A stretch of DNA of 64,000 bases from contig OW203732.1 in assembly GCA_934045075.1 (NCBI GenBank), positions 12,006,201 to 12,070,200 on the forward strand. The letters run 5' to 3'. Of this stretch, positions 63,010 to 64,000 are shown piece by piece (within the stretch, counting starts at the first letter, position 1; every line of letters begins with the position of its first letter). Position numbers and translations under genes: made by a program. The notes beneath the pieces are model-generated. The model saw only the letters and a list, made by a program, of their open reading frames with translations, had not been told where the DNA came from and searched no databases. The DNA comes from Yponomeuta sedellus. Lineage: Eukaryota; Arthropoda; Insecta; Lepidoptera; Yponomeutidae.

Positions 63010-64000
63010 CAAGTCTCCGGAGACACAAATTCATCCTCCTCTTTGGCCAGTGACAGTGATGATTAGTGTGAACATATGAATAAAAATATATACAAAGAAC
63101 TTTCTTTTATTGCAATATTTGCAGTAGGTCCAAATCTCCTCATTCTTAGCATCTATAGGTACTTATTAATATTATAAATTTGAAGAGTTTGTATGTTTTT
63201 TTGCTTAAACGCGCCTAATTCTATTAGGAAAATCATGCGGCATGGTTCGCGTGGATGTTTGTTAAATCTGTGTGTCATATTTCATATTTCAGTGTTGTCA
63301 TATGTCATATTCAAATCGGTTAAGCCTTTCACTATAAAATCATAAACATATAAACATATAAACATAAATAAGCATTTTACATTAGTAGGAGGAACGATTA
63401 TTATTTGTATGAAATTGATTTCTAGAAAAGGTAAACAAGTCGTTGCCTAGCAACGGTTTGTTTATCGCTATTTGTTATCGAATTTGGCTCAGGTATAGTG
63501 TGAGTGAAGATGCCACTGGAAAATCATCTCATTACGTAGATGCAAAAGGCCATTGTAACGCTAGTTAGTATCGCATAGCGCCTTAATTGAAACACAGGAC
63601 GCAATAATCTAGCCAGTTGTTGCTCGTCCTAGGTCATTTATATAATTAATTTAAGAAATAGGTATTATAATTTTCTAGATATTGATAGTATTTAAAAAAA
63701 ATATAGTTTTCAAAAAAGGTTTGGTTCGTACACACACATACCAAAGCTGAATGAAAAGAAATGTTCATACTTTCCTTTTTCATTTGAAATAGTTATTTGC
63801 TGGCGTGCTTGGTGGCTTGTTCGTTCGTTCGTTCGTTCGTTCGTTCGTTTCGAGGGCGTTCAAAAATTCGTTTATAATTAATTTGTTAGGTTAGGTTATA
63901 ATCCGCTGTAAGCTTACAGCTTAAGATAAATAACCACAGAGATATTATATAAAAACTTTATGATAGTGGTCTTGAAAAACGATGCAACCCAAAAGAAATA
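63010..64000. other. Right-edge sequence, no gene seen
   Basis: Contains a (TTCG)n microsatellite at 63817-63850. No coding signal recognised. Confidence 0.4.

Noticed and set aside
63817..63850. TTCG repeat as a telomere-like tract
   Set aside because: Insect telomeres use TTAGG; this is a short ordinary microsatellite.

Overview
The window looks like a piece of a moth or butterfly (Lepidoptera) nuclear genome. It is AT-rich, its genes are split by introns with GT/AG borders, and it is crowded with the kinds of repeat common in that order: DIRS, piggyBac-, hAT- and mariner-type elements, LINE 3' ends, tRNA-derived SINEs and GTAT microsatellites. There are no bacterial-style operons, and no ordinary tRNA or rRNA gene was recognised.

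Genes. The backbone is a tandem pair of paralogous genes on the minus strand, both resembling the insect DUF4781 family. Copy B (30455-44500, nine exons, 739 codons) is complete. Copy A (base 1 to 19437, nine exons) has the same exon phases and runs off the left edge just before its expected stop. The first exon of copy A lies 12.3 kb upstream of its second, because intron 1 holds a 4.9-kb DIRS retrotransposon, a solo LTR and a tandem array of tRNA-like repeats. On the plus strand, 58711-61243 holds two exons of a type II membrane protein that looks like the start of an insect alpha-1,3-fucosyltransferase. A decayed THAP-type zinc finger (36092-36996) sits in an intron of copy B.

Repeats by region. 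7.3-12.7 kb: LINE fragment, solo LTR, DIRS element with inverted terminal repeats and an internal complementary region. 13.5-16.1 kb: 309-bp tRNA-like array 1. 19.9-26 kb: one old copy of the same tRNA-like repeat, split by two TA-flanked inverted-repeat elements, which in turn hold a deleted piggyBac element, a GTAT-microsatellite element and a 221-bp-arm palindrome. 26-28.5 kb: LINE end, long GTAT tract, intact 654-bp TA-flanked element. 42.9-43.9 kb: TTAA-flanked piggyBac-like element. 45.0-50.2 kb: a 5.15-kb hAT-like element with an 8-bp target duplication, carrying array 2 of the tRNA-like repeat. 52.6-55.7 kb: mariner remnant split by a miniature LTR element, then a tandem duplication of an unnamed repeat. 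62.8-63.0 kb: Tc1/IS630-type transposase fragment.

The most unusual system is the tRNA-like repeat. Its dispersed copies have 10-13 bp target duplications, so they were retroposed. It also exists as two head-to-tail arrays with an exact 309-bp period, and each unit keeps a Pol III A box, B box and T5 terminator. One whole array is bounded by a single 10-bp duplication. Coordinates and motifs were read by eye; family names rest on remembered similarity and no database was searched.
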